NCBI GenBank assembly: GCA_003260075.1
Contig: QLIY01000136.1
Coordinates: 75,713 to 139,712, forward strand
Length of the DNA: 64,000 bases
Direction of reading: 5' to 3'
DNA from: Phallusia mammillata
Taxonomy: Eukaryota > Chordata > Ascidiacea > Phlebobranchia > Ascidiidae
The position numbers and the translations under genes are program-made. The notes under the pieces are model-generated. The model was not told the origin of the DNA. It searched no databases and saw only the letters and a list, made by a program, of their open reading frames with translations. Below, piece after piece: positions 22,480 through 34,084 of this stretch; position 1 is the first letter of the stretch; each line of letters begins with the position of its first letter.

Positions 22480-24650
22480 TTTCCAGGTTTTCCATACCCG
22501 CGGGAACCCTGGTATTAGGGAGGAATGAAAATGTTTTGGATTGTTAAGGCAGCAATTCATTAAAAGAGGTTGTGAACCACCACTTTAATGCATTATGAAA
22601 ACTTTAATGCAAATTCGGAGAACAAAAGTATAAATTGCACTAAGACTTGGTGGATACAATATCATACAATAGACATCGTCAGTTTACTATGGCAAAACAG
22701 AGATGAATGCAATTAAAAATATGTGCCAGGAAAGAATGTGGAAGTATTAATATAGTTACAGTATATGTTCACATAAAATTGTAAAGAAGATCATTATGTC
22801 AAACGATAGGGTCCAGGTCAAAGGAAACAATAATAAATGTGCAAGGGTTGGGACAAATAAAGCATACATAAATAATTAAAACTCTTTGAATACATTGAAT
22901 ACAAGGGATTAGTACTGCTAAATTTTCTTTCAAGACTTAATTACAAACCTATAACCAGGGTTACCCCCCCCCCTGGGACAAATAAAGCATACATAAATAA
23001 TTAAAACTCTTTGAATACATTTACACAAGAATTTGATTGAAAGGGATTAGTACTGCTAAATTTTCTTTCAAGACTAATTACAAACCTATAACGCTATGAA
23101 AGATACACAGAGGTACACACTACACAAGTTTATAAAAATGATTGCACCAAATGCACGATTTCAAAAATTATTGTTACCGCAGCTAATAGTTATGTAAAAA
23201 GTAAATGACTGTGTTGCACAAAATCGTTTCTTCACAGAGACACCCATACCTCAAGTAAACTAGCAGCTGGCAATAAGGCTTGTACATTTTCTTCAGTAAT
23301 TTCAATTTGTGCTGTATAGACGTACTCCACAAGTTGAATTAAAGCTTTTCCCTCAATGCCTTTTAGTTTCACACGCTCAGCTTTGCTTTCACTCATTTTA
23401 CCTATAAGAACGTTTCGAAACAATATTCATAACGATGCATTCAAGTTTGCGTATCATTAATGTCAACATACCATTAAACATGGCCATGAAGTAAGGTGAA
23501 CAAGATGCCACAACAAGTTTGTGAACAGGGACTTCTACATCACCAGCTTCCAGAATCACATCACATAAAACTCGATTTCTAAACATACATAATTTAAATG
23601 AATATCAAAATATTAAAACCAACACATCACAACGTTATTGGTGGGGCTTTTATTAATGAATGTCATGAAAGAGTACATTTCTGAGTGTTGTCTTAACTAA
23701 CAACCCACTTAGCCATCCAGGGTATCTGAGATCAGATTAAAGTGTTATTTTAATTACAAACTCTCATGTATAACTAAACTAATTAGTGATGGGACGAGTA
23801 CCCGGTACTCGGTATTGAATGATTTTAGTGGTATCGATACTCGTACTCAGTATCGAAATATTTTACCTCAGTTTTCGATACCAACGTTCAATACCGGAAG
23901 CCGGTTTACACTATAAGAAAACGGGCAACTTTTTGCCACTATTTTATTTGGACAACACAAAATCGGGAAAAAGTTCCGCCAGATTGCATATATTTTTTTT
24001 CGCTATCGTGTCGAGATTATATTTTTCTGCATGTGTGTGTGCGTGCTGTATCCCGGACATGGCAGACAAATTAGCCAGTGATACACAATTAGGTACAACA
24101 TTGTAGTTAAGTACTCGGTAATCCTACTCAGTACTGAAGGTATATACACGTGGTACCCATACTCTGTATCGGTACTCACTTCAAAACCTGGTATCGTCCC
24201 ATCACTAAAACTAATAGCTCTAACTGTGTACAATTTCTAAAAAATGTAGTTATCCCACAGGGGACTAGCAGGGTAGGTAAATGCTAATCAGTGTGTAGTT
24301 TTGGACATTACTGATCATCATTTAGGAGATAACAATCAGCAAAATATGCAGAAAATTGTGATTCTCAGTAAAGGTCTTTACTAAAGGGAAAAAGTACAAC
24401 AAAAGGCTGATGTCTCCAGTTAATAAAGTCCAAAAAGGGTTTGCTTGTGAAGATCTGTAATGAAAACATACTTCCTTAATGTATTCATGGAAACAAATGC
24501 TTCTTTTGGGTAGGTATCATTGCGAAATTGTTGGGCATTGCTTTGCATGCGCCCAGTCTCCGATGTCCCACCAGCTGCAACACAGGCTGCTGCTGCAGTA
24601 CTTTCACTACAGGACTCCAGTTCCGTTCCAAAAAAGTTCATTGTCATCAT
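13961..24650 (-). CDS. KLHL3: Kelch-like BTB-BACK-Kelch protein, KLHL2/KLHL3 type
   Basis: Substrate adaptor of Cullin-3 ubiquitin ligases. The BTB domain binds CUL3 and the kelch propeller binds substrate. Thirteen exons join in frame: 24650-24472, 23578-23472, 23401-23250, 21893-21761, 21174-21065, 20143-20027, 19785-19534, 19291-19157, 17661-17481, 17080-16979, 16855-16727, 15715-15575 and 14133-13961, giving 636 residues. BTB spans about residues 60-175 ([33 protein letters not shown]). BACK is in exons 4-7 ([15 protein letters not shown]). Six kelch repeats follow, with the diagnostic [16 protein letters not shown] and [17 protein letters not shown]. It ends [16 protein letters not shown]. 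Similarity to KLHL2/3 runs through the whole length, and family size is about 590-610 residues. The ATG at 24650 is followed at once by a second ATG at 24647. Part of exon 6 is repeated at about 20297-20344 after a C run; I treat that as an allelic duplicate. The 2/3 assignment is confident, the choice of 3 over 2 is not. Confidence 0.93.
14437..14740. repeat. Duplicated segment around a C run
   Basis: Position 14437-14586 recurs at 14596-14740 with an indel and several substitutions. Nine C separate the copies. Confidence 0.85.
14745..14887 (-). mobile_element. tRNA-like SINE fragment
   Basis: On the minus strand the sequence starts like a class-II tRNA: GGCCGAGTGGTTATAGCGCC resembles the A-box side, and GAGTTCTAATCC resembles a B box. 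It continues into a tail that shares ACTTGAGCG with the element at 58510-58668. The 5' end abuts a C run, so the true start is unknown. Confidence 0.5.
15961..16210. repeat. Duplicated segment around a C run
   Basis: Position 15961-16083 recurs at 16093-16210 with a few differences; nine C lie between. It sits in a KLHL intron. Confidence 0.85.
16290..16475. repeat. Duplicated segment around a C run
   Basis: Position 16292-16377 recurs at 16391-16470 across a run of about eleven C. Copies differ by a 3-base indel near AAAAGCTTCTGCG. Confidence 0.85.
16473..16570 (-). mobile_element. SINE-like dispersed repeat, fragment
   Basis: The minus strand contains CTGGGATCAGCCCTGAAGCG, followed later by a tail with CAGTACGCCAGGCCCAT. 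The same head occurs at about 50610 and the same tail at about 50755-50795 (inverted), 51617-51640 and 60645-60685. This shows a dispersed short element with variable middle part. Confidence 0.55.
19354..19525. repeat. Duplicated segment around a C run
   Basis: Position 19354-19433 recurs at 19446-19525 with a few substitutions. It lies just 3' of KLHL exon 7. Confidence 0.85.
20099..20480. repeat. Duplicated segment containing part of KLHL exon 6
   Basis: Position 20099-20286 recurs at 20297-20480 across a run of nine C. The copy includes the first 45 or so bases of exon 6. Differences are scattered substitutions and single-base indels. Confidence 0.85.
20648..20930. repeat. Duplicated segment around a C run
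   Basis: Position 20648-20780 recurs at 20791-20925 with only a few differences. Confidence 0.85.
22139..22511. mobile_element. MITE with CAGGGTTCCCGC inverted ends
   Basis: The left end CAGGGTTCCCGC (22139-22150) is matched by GCGGGAACCCTG at the right (ends 22511). The hexamer GTATTA flanks both sides (22133-22138 and 22512-22517) and can be the target duplication. The interior has the run of C at 22406-22479, so its real middle is missing. It lies in the KLHL intron between exons 3 and 4. Confidence 0.65.
22406..22479. repeat. Poly-C run, 74 bases
   Basis: An uninterrupted C run inside a MITE; probably artificial. Confidence 0.75.
22855..23095. repeat. Duplicated segment around a C run
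   Basis: Position 22855-22964 recurs at 22974-23095. The second copy has an extra stretch of about 17 bases (ACACAAGAATTTGATTG) missing from the first, as expected for alleles with indels. Confidence 0.85.
23784..24207. mobile_element. hAT-type MITE in KLHL intron 1
   Basis: The left end TAGTGATGGGACGAG pairs with a right end CGTCCCATCACTA. Both sides carry the 8-bp direct repeat AAACTAAT (23776-23783 and 24208-24215), the duplication length of hAT transposases. The 424-bp interior is rich in GGTACTCGG-type short repeats and has no transposase. A similar GAGTACTCGGTAC fragment lies near 17860. Confidence 0.85.
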
Positions 24651-27600
24651 TTTGACTCACTTTTTTAACTAACATTCAGTTGAAAATGAATTGGATTGAC
24701 ATTACCAAGCATTGCAATGAACAAAGTTGCTATTTACATGTCCTACATAATAACAAATTTGGGTTTTATAATTGAGTGTCCTTAAATTGAAAGCCCAAAT
24801 GACAACACTTTCAAAGAATATAACCCAATAATATTGAATTTTAATACAGTAAATAACAGTAACAGATCTACCAATCAGATAACTGCCACAACATTTTTAA
24901 AACATTTCTAAATACAAAAAATCATTATCATTCTCCTTTCATTATTATGATATCTACTCACCTCTCATATAAATATAGTTTCATTTTATACAAAATATTA
25001 AAATTAAAGCAAAAAAGCTATTGTCTATCTTCTGTTAATCACTTTGCAAACATGAAAACAGTTTATCTATAAGTGCTCGCCAACGTTTAGAGTTTATGCG
25101 TTTTTTTCCCGTTCACAACGTTAACACATATTTATCAATTCTGTGACTGTCCTTCGTTAATCGTTTACCTTTTCCGCATAAGAAAGGCAAATAGACTCGA
25201 AAAACGTCATTCAATTTATATGTCCTAATTAACTGGACTAGCATTTATGTTTTTGTTACACCACTATTCCTCTTCTACAACAGAACAAACAGAAAAGCTA
25301 CAAACAGAAATACTTATCCAGAATAATAAAAAAAAACATAACCCCCCCCCCCAATTAACTGGACTAGCATTTATGTTTTTGTTACACCACTATTCCTCTT
25401 TGTACCTACACTGATTACAATACAAAGTGCTACAAACAGAAATACTTATCCAGAATAATAAAATAACAACATAATGAGAAAACCTTTTTCGGGTAATATG
25501 ACACACCCACCAGCGGTACATACCTCATATTGCCATAGAGATAAGTAACTGTAAGATCTTATTTTGTATCCATATGCTATAACACAGGTGTAATCAGTAA
25601 AAATATAGTATTTGGTTTTTAGTTACCCAGCACGTGTTTTGAAAATTTATAGGAAATGACCACTTGGAATAAAAACACCAAGAGGTGTATTTAGCCACCT
25701 CACGATTTTGCAAACACCATAGCGTACTTTTCTACTTTGAATGGTTGTGAATTCACTGTGTATAATTTAACATCATGTTTCAATTACAAAAGGGCAGGAC
25801 CATTGCTTTCGGACGTTGCAAACATAACCTACATTCTTCGTGACGAACAAATATTCTTTTAGTTCGACAGAGTTGTAAATTGTTTTCATTCAGAATAATT
25901 CACTCGACTCATTCTGAAAACATCCAAAATTTTCTCATAACATTTACTTGAAATTAGTGTGTGCTTTTTCTTTTTGGTGCCTGAAACTATCTGGCAGGGA
26001 TTTTATTGTCGAGCTACACCCATATATCTCACACAAGTGAACTGGTTCCACCAACGTCCCAAGTTCTGGTTACCAACGCTGCGCCAACCTCACTTTCTTT
26101 GAGTCCCAGTCACTGAGTCACATAACGCCTTTTAATGACGGTATAGCTCCAGCGTATTTTGACCCTCATCCACCAATTATGTACTTTACTCTTTCGCACT
26201 CCAAAGTTCCAACCTCATGCAGGTATTTTGGCGTTGGCATTGTGATTTTATCGATATTCGCTATTGTGACTTTATGTTTTCTTTTATTAAGCGAAAAAAG
26301 CTCAACTCAACTGGTTGCACAGTTTTTAATCGGTAGAAATCTCGACTCTAAGCTACCAACAGACAGCACAGCAGGGGCCAAAGCTTAAATTCCCAAACGC
26401 TTTTATAAACTCCATGAGGCAAAATAACGAACTCTTTCACAAGACAATATGGACAGATGGTGGCGTTACAGGATTTAGCAGTAAGAGGAGCACAAAGGCA
26501 AAAGCCATTTCTGCAAACATTTACCAATTTAGTTACGGCAATAGATGAAATATTAACAAAGATGTTCGTTCGTTCGTTCGTTCCGTTATTTTAGGATGAA
26601 TACGAACCTGTAACATGGCTTGCTCCATCCGCTTCCAGCAATACGTGCTTTCCCCCCCCCCCCACTCGGCACAGTTGTTTCTAACAGTGGTTGCCTCTTA
26701 ATCATATTGTAAATCAGGGGTGGGGAACCTACTTAGCACTGCGGGCCGCATTAATTGCACAATATTTTCGGGCGGGCCAAACATTTTGTAAAATTCCGTG
26801 TTATAATATTATAATACAGGTTTATCACTTATTTCGACTAAAAATAAGAGTTTGTCCATTCTTTCTGGAATACCCTAGCTCCATTATATCGATCTGTCTT
26901 TTTTTCCAAGAACATATTTAAAATACCAATATAAGGATCCACGCTAACAGCTCTAAACGCAATTCAAAAAAATACACCACATGACAAATGATTTGTTACT
27001 GCAAGGAGAGGCAATCGAGTGACTGTTACGTCACAAATAAAGCAAGTGGTTGAATGTGTAGCAATTTTTAGAAGTTTGGCGTGATAATGTGGATGGGGAG
27101 ATTACCAGAAGTGTCGAAGTCATTTCAAGGACATATTTGTACATACAAATTTTATTGTTTTTTGATACTATGTTGTATACTGTGCCCCCCCCCCCCCAAA
27201 TCAGATTAGCTTCCTTGCCTTTTTTAACCTCGGCGCCCATGTATATGAGCTTTTTTTCTGCCTGGAGTTTTAGGGCCTCGATTGCTAAATCACTTTACTG
27301 TGCGTTTTGTCAATCGCTCCCACACAAACGAAACAGTTCTTGGTTCACAAACAGTTAAAGTTAAACGAATGACAACAGGAACCTCAACTTGTGGCTTATG
27401 TCAGGTGATGTTGCAAAAACATGATTAGGACGGACTTAATTCGTGTGATGCACATCAAATATGTTTTAGTATTGTCGTTAATTATAGCTCAGTAAACTGT
27501 ATTTATTACAACAGTGCTTCCCATTCTTTAACAGCTTGCTATCCACTCTTTTCACGCTCAAAAACACAGGAACACAACAAGATATGTTTGATGCGTATAA

Positions 27601-28300
27601 TTTATCTGCTTTTTGTTACTTTCCACATTAACCTTGTCCACAAACTTCTGTTTATCTTCCATGTGTTTACTTAACCTATTTTTTATCCTAGGTACTTGTT
27701 TCCACTTTACAATGAATTTTTTTTACCCATAGAGCACTTGCTTACGTACGCGCCTCAAACTTCGTTATATTCCTTCCCATGTCAACCAAGAGATGCTGCT
27801 AGAACGAAACTAACTAATTAGTAGGCTTCGATTACGTTATTTTTTGAGGAGCGCAGTTCGTAATGGTTACGTGTCAATCTATCCCACTTTATCTAAAAAA
27901 ATATACAAACAGTCAGACAGTTTCGTTCAAATGCATAAACCCCCCCCCCTTCCTTCCCATGTCAACCAAGAGATGCTGCTAGAACGAAACTAACTAAAAA
28001 ATTTTATGCTTGCAAGTTATTATTCTACTTGTGACGTCATAACTTAATTAGTACTTTCCTTGATAATAAAGTCAAACGCAGTTAACAGTTTCCACAGTTG
28101 CGTGCCATAAAGCTATCACATATGGGTTTACGTTGTGGTGAAAAAGGTTGACAAGCACGGTCATATACAGTACCAGATAGAAAGGGTTGTGAAAATAATC
28201 TATATGTACTGAAAAGGGTGTGTGCTGAAATGCTTTTTTCACCAAGTGGTACCTAACCGCGGCAAATTATGTAATTGTAAGAGTGAATGCCATCTTAATT

Positions 28301-28301
<1 letters not shown>
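24651..28301. other. Intergenic stretch with fragments
   Basis: This is the 5' flank of the KLHL gene and the 3' flank of the LDLa receptor. It holds a duplicated segment at 25226-25341 / 25353-25475, a (CGTT)n microsatellite at about 26567-26584 and C runs at about 26653, 27185 and 27941. There is also a half element starting CAGGGGTGGGGAACC at about 26714. The plus-strand frame 26179-26388 has one hydrophobic stretch, but I cannot give it exon borders or a family. Sequence at 26687-26710 repeats the bases just after the C run at 28376-28399, which may mark where the lost part of the receptor continues. Confidence 0.5.
27768..28000. repeat. Duplicated segment around a C run
   Basis: Position 27768-27815 recurs at 27950-27998 (TTCCTTCCCATGTCAACC and following bases), then the copies diverge. 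Confidence 0.7.

Positions 28302-28375
<74 letters not shown>
28302..28375. repeat. Poly-C run, 74 bases
   Basis: This run cuts the LDLa receptor gene shortly after its first transmembrane helix. The rest of the 7TM domain is not found after it. Confidence 0.75.
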
Positions 28376-28376
28376 T

Positions 28377-31300
28377 GGTTGCCTCTTAATCATATTGTGA
28401 ATTATCTTCACTTGTATGAGTGTTGAAAAGGGCATGACACCTAGGAAGCCAAAAAGCTTTGCAAAACCACCAAGTTGGTCGGAACTTAGAAACACGTATT
28501 TTGTTTAGCCAAGCATTCAAATTTACTAGGTTTCCAAAGATTGCGAGAAACGCCATTATCCACACAAGTATCCGTAACACCGGGTTAGCGATTAACTCGT
28601 ATCGCGAGGAAAAAACGTTTTCATTTGCTTTCATTGACTTCGTTGGGCATTTGTCTCTCCAGTCAGAACAATCCATTGAATGTCTGTTAATGGCATATCT
28701 TGTTAAAACTGCCAAAAAAGATCTTTATGTAGAATATTTAGAAACCTTTTCCTTTTTCACAAACAAAGGTTGTTTGTTTTCGCAATAAAACCTTCCGTCA
28801 GTTGTGCAGTTATTTTCGTCACTTTCATCATCACAGTTTATCGTAAAATCACAAATCTCTGATTCACTTATGGAAACCTAAATACATCATGCTATAAGAT
28901 GGACACAATACGCCTATTTTTTCAACAACATCTTGGAGCTTATATACCTTGGCTCCACAAAGCGCTGAACAATACACCCTTCCTTGTTTTGTGCAAGTTT
29001 CCGAATGTTCGTCACTCCGGTCTTTGCAATCAATGATACCATTGCAAATTTTTGACCGAAACTTCGCAGTGATTTCTGTTACAGTTTCGTCACTTCCGTC
29101 TTTGCAATCGACAACGCCATCACAAATTTTGGATTCAGAAATACTTAGACGATTGTCTGTTCTAGGGCAATGTTTTGGATGGGCCCAGAGACGAGGATCC
29201 TCATCGTTATTGAATATATGACGATCAACATCGCGAATGGGATACGGGCAATCCAGTTTTCCGTCGCATAAAAACTTGTTGCTGAATGGGATCCACTAAA
29301 CAACGTAAACAAAACATATTACAATGATTTTCGTACATCAAACTGTTGTTAATTGTTTAGGCGTTTACTGAAACATGCAAAACAAGATATCGCGTTAGTC
29401 AAATAAAAATATCACACATAGCAGGTATGTTTCGTTGTATGGATTGTGACACATCTTTATCTTATGTTGTATGGATAGTAACATCTTACCTTCAACTGTT
29501 GTTGGTTCTTGACACGTACAGTTTAAAGCATGCAAAAAAAAACAAGATATCAACAAAAATTGGTTAATATATTTAAAACGAAGCATTACATGTCTGTTAT
29601 CATGACTTCGCGTTTTACGTTCATGACACATATGACAAAAGCAAGCTGTTGCAAACGAATTATTCGTCGATACGATGTCGGACTTGTCGACACGAGGAAA
29701 GAATGCAAATAAAATGCCAATAAGCCACTATTTTACCAAAAAAACTCAAAAAAACGTTTTTAGTTTTATGGCAAACAATCTTTCACGTATCAATTCAAAG
29801 TTTAACAACTAAATTCAACCAACACATAACGGGCACTCTATACTCACCATTTTACATTTCCACCCGCCCTTTGCAATATTGTTGGTTGATAATGTGAAAC
29901 AGCCGATCTCGACACTCAGGTTTCCCCTGTTAACAATTACCCACCACCACTTAACATTGGCAATGCATAGTAGGAATCAAATTAGCGTATTAGTGGGTTG
30001 ACGCAAATAATTTCAGTAAAAAGTGCGCGTACGGCCATCGAGCGTTTCATGCGTTTACATCCGCTCGGGTTTACGCTGGTCTGTTTATGCATTGTTCTGG
30101 TTTCGTACCAGTGATAACTGTTGTATGAAACAACATTGTTGAGGATTTCTATTGTTACTTTGTTATATCTTGGGACCTTTGTTTTCAACCTTCCTGTTGC
30201 GCAGAAGCATTCCTGACATTTCAATTAAGGTCCGCAAACACATATAGTATTCCTTAATTTTGGTGTAATTCGAGGAATGTTTGCCTTATATTATACTGCG
30301 CGTGTTCAGTTTAACCATTCTATTTTACTTGTGTCGATCAGTGCCACTACTTAAGGTAAGCAAGAAATATTTTATCATGCGATGTCGCCAAAGGCCAAAG
30401 TATAATTTATGCAAAACTGTTGTATAATTCAGGGGTGCCCAACCCGTCGAACGCGATCGACTGGTCGATCTCGGAATAATTTTAAGTCGATCGCGAGGGA
30501 TCCAGATATTAATATACAATATATAGTTGTTTTGTAACAGGTTTTTGAGGAGTGTCCCTGTACATCAGTGGTTCCCAAACTTTNCCTGGTTTAATTGATG
30601 TTTACAAAAAGGCTCGCAAGATCAGAAGGGGTAAAGCAACGTTATAAGTGGAGTATTAGACGTGTCTTTACATCCAGGTCCTAAAAAGAAGTGTGTTGAC
30701 CTACATTGAAAACGTTCCGCAACCTGTTGGTTGTTTGGTCTCACAAAGACACTCATCACTCAGGGGGGGGGGGGATGACCTTATTTTATATTTATCAACA
30801 TATTCTGATGAATAATTCTCATAATAAGACTTGTGTTTACACCACAAAAACTCAGAGGGCTCATTGTACGTCACAAAAGTGATGGTAATTGTAACTTTGT
30901 ACTGGTAGTTGCTCTCTTTATTTTAATTAAATAAGTGGTTTGGTCTCAACAGTTTTCTCAATATTGTACTTTAAAGATTAGTATTGGATCAAGTTTACAA
31001 ATAGCGCTTTCTGGACTGTAAAACAAATCTATCCGAAACCACGATAAAACGTAAAACTGGACAGGGAAAAATGCGAATTAATGGTAACTTAGACCACGAG
31101 AGTCTGAATACCTCAAAAGTCGATCTTGAGTCAAAAAAGGTTGAGCACCCCTGGTTTAATTGATGTTTACAAAAAGGCTCGCAAGATCAGAAGGGGTAAA
31201 GCAACGTTATAAGTGGAGTATTAGACGTGTCTTTACATCCAGGTCCTAAAAAGAAGTGTGTTGACCTACATTGAAAACGTTCCGCAACCTGTTGGTTGTT

Positions 31301-32675
31301 TGGTCTCACAAAGACACTCATCACTCATATCGGGACAGTCGATGAGGTCATTGCACACACTTGACCTTGAAACGATCATGAGGTCATTTATGCATTGGAA
31401 GCACAAAGAGTGATTGAAGGTAATAGGCGACATGCGTCTTGTGTCTCTGTAAGGAATATATTAAAGTTAAAAACTACAGTTAAAACGTCGGAAATTGTCA
31501 CTCTTACCTGGAATCAAACTTAGTCATGTCATCAACCGATGTGTAGCACAGATCAGCGAAATCGTCGCAGTCCTGTACGGCGTCCCACAGAAACTCCTGG
31601 GGCAACGTGCAAGTTTTACCGTTTCTAAAGCACTTGAAGCCATGTCCGTTCGGCCGAGGCAGCTCAGGACAATTGTTGCAGGGATCGCCATCACACACCG
31701 ATGAACGCTTCCAGCAAACCGATTTCGAACACCAGAAGTGGGAGGGGCACAGATGTTCGCACGGGGAATTTCCATCACAAGGCGCAAGTGATTTGCAGAC
31801 CTCATCTTTTGTCATTGGACAGGAAGTGTTGGTTGGATCCAGTACATTGCGACAAACTCCATGATTGTCGAAACAATCACATCGTTCCGCTAACCTGCAT
31901 GGGTTCAGAATAATTACTTGCCGCAAGTTGCCATGAAATTTAAACCAGTGGTTTTCAATGGTCACCGGTGAGCGTTAACAGTCAGTTTGGAGCACTAATA
32001 AATACTCAAAAAAAGTGAGAACAAAAGTAACTTTGGTACCTTAATAATTGTACAATTTACTAACTGAACAATATGAGCGCAATGGCCATGTGTTTTCAAA
32101 ATTTAACATGCAAGTGGTGTTAGTTTGCCCACTCTTAACCAACATTTCGATTAGTCTATCAACAATGGCATTTTTAACATATCAAGCTGTAAAGCAGTAC
32201 AGTCAAATACGTGTTTGAAATAATTACAATTTGCAAGAATCGTTTAATTACAGAAAAACAAGTAAACCTACCGACGATCAGCCTGAAAACGTTTTGCTTT
32301 GTAACATATTTCATGGACTTTTCCAGTACAATTGCATTCGTCGCTCATATCAGGACAATCGATGATGTCATCACACACACTTGACCTTGAAATGATCATG
32401 GGGTCGTTTGTGCACTGGAAGCACAATTGATCGTTGAACAGAGCGTAAGAGGATTGACGGATGTCGCTACAAACCAAAAAAGGTTATTATTAAAAATATC
32501 ACATTACCTGTAATGCTTTTTGATGGTTGCCTTGTAACACGTTGGCACGCAAAATGTTTCCACTTTCAGCAAAACTAATTTACGTATGGGTAAAATGTGC
32601 TATGCGAACATGAACCACGTGCGTTCAATGTAAAAGAATCTATTTGCAGATATTCATACTCAACTGTAGCTTTCA

Positions 32676-32768
<93 letters not shown>

Positions 32769-33161
32769 TTGCGGCACACCCGATTTTAATGTTTGTCACG
32801 TTGTATGCACAAACGCAGACTGGTACAAAGTACAAGTATACTGAAAGCTTCCGTTAAGTATAATTTACGTACGCTTGCACTGACATTCGAAACCAAGCTG
32901 ATGGAACAAACACTTCTTGTCTAGAAACATATACCTCACATCACCATTTTCGGGCGTGTAACATAAGTCTGAGCCATTATCGCAATCTTGTACGCCGTCC
33001 CGCACGAACATTTGCGGTAGTAAGCAGGTCTGGTTGTTCTTGACACATTTGAAGCCATAACCGTTATTCCAGTTTTGAAAGGCAGGGCAGTCGTTACAGG
33101 GATCGCCATCACATACAGTTGAACGCTTCCAACAAGTCGAATCCGGACACCGAAAGTTGGT

Positions 33162-33234
<73 letters not shown>

Positions 33235-34084
33235 CGTCACAAAGAGTTGTATCACGACAAGAGATGTCGCCCTTGCAATATTCCATTCTCCGTAACGCAC
33301 ACATTTTATTATGTGACAGAACGTCAAGCGAGTTGTCGCAGCTGTGAATATGGAATCGTGAGCTAGAAGGTTTCTATTTAAGTTTATAAACGAAGATTCA
33401 AATGTGATCAACAAGCGGGTGCGTATGTCAAAGGGATCAAACGAAAATGATTTGTATTCAGTAAAGTCATAAATGACAACATATAGTTCATCTAATAACC
33501 AACAAAGTTCACCTGATGTAGCTCGATGCTGGGTTAGCCGGGTAGGTGGAAAATTTGGCTTTTTTCTCGTCGCTTCCGTCACTGCAGTCAGAAAGCATAT
33601 CGCAGAAGGAAAGTGACTTGATCCTTCTTCCATTATCGCAAGTAAAATCTGCATTTAAAAAGATAACAATGGGTAGTTGTTTATTGGCATCACAATAACA
33701 ATTAACCATGCAACGCATTACGACTTAACTATTCAAAAACACAGCAGAATTATCAAATGTTTATCAATGTAAAAAAAAACTTGAAGAAATGTTTTAATCA
33801 TATAATTTATTTTTTTGCCACTAACAAACGCTGCTTTTAATAAAGCGATGGTTTGTTGAACACGCTCGAACTTACTCCCTGCTTGACATGGAGCCAGTGT
33901 GATGAAGCGAATTAAGGTTACAGCGAAAATCATCACAATGAGATCTCTGAAGAAACACAACAGCGGCGTTGTAAAGAAGTACACGGGTGACAAACAAGAA
34001 CTTCCGTCTATATTAAGTTTAGTCCCATAATATACTTCATGTAAAAGATGATTTGATTGCTTACCTTTTTGTCAAGTGGTCCAT
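28377..34084 (-). CDS. LDLa-rich receptor, ectodomain and first transmembrane helix of a relaxin-receptor/LGR-like GPCR (fragmented)
   Basis: Exons I can place are 34084-34065, 33946-33876 (signal peptide with IVMIFAVTLIRFITLAP), 33648-33513 (LDLa: FTCDNGRR, SDCSDGSDE) and 33362 to about 33237. Then come about 33161-32935, 32466-32272 and 31894-31508, which are Cys-rich modules. After these are 31446 to about 31310, 29295-28948 (LDLa with ICDGVVDCKDGSDE and ICNGIIDCKDRSDE), 28877 to about 28755 (ICDFTINCDDESDENNC) and about 28715-28377. The last exon reads ENVFSSRYELIANPVLRI and then a hydrophobic helix VWIMAFLAIFGNLVN, which resembles the start of the 7TM domain in leucine-rich-repeat and relaxin receptors. 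A short stretch near 28720-28750 breaks the frame, and exon ends there are uncertain. C or G runs at 28302, 32676 and 33162 cut the gene, and part of one exon is repeated at 30740-30762. No LRR is seen, and the remaining helices are lost. Confidence 0.65.
30430..31153. mobile_element. Probable hAT-type element inside the LDLa receptor gene
   Basis: The left end CAGGGGTGCCCAACC and right end GGTTGAGCACCCCTG are inverted. Flanks GTATAATT (30422-30429) and GTTTAATT (31154-31161) match at seven of eight bases. The interior has subterminal inverted stretches around GTCGATC. A second, nested or misjoined end (CAGTGGTTCCCAAAC at about 30565) is followed by an N at 30584. Position 30585-30762 then duplicates 31153-31327, so the inside is not reliable. 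Confidence 0.6.
32676..32767. repeat. Poly-G run, 92 bases
   Basis: An uninterrupted G run between LDLa-receptor exons; probable artificial join. Confidence 0.75.
33162..33234. repeat. Poly-G run, 73 bases, inside receptor coding sequence
   Basis: On the minus strand the coding text stops after CRDTTLCD and resumes at a sequence encoding NFRCPDSTCWKR. The related exon at 31894-31508 has extra codons at this point, so real coding sequence has been replaced by the run. Confidence 0.8.

Noticed and set aside
26179..26388. Plus-strand frame with a possible membrane helix
   Set aside because: One hydrophobic stretch is not enough; no start context, splice partner or family.
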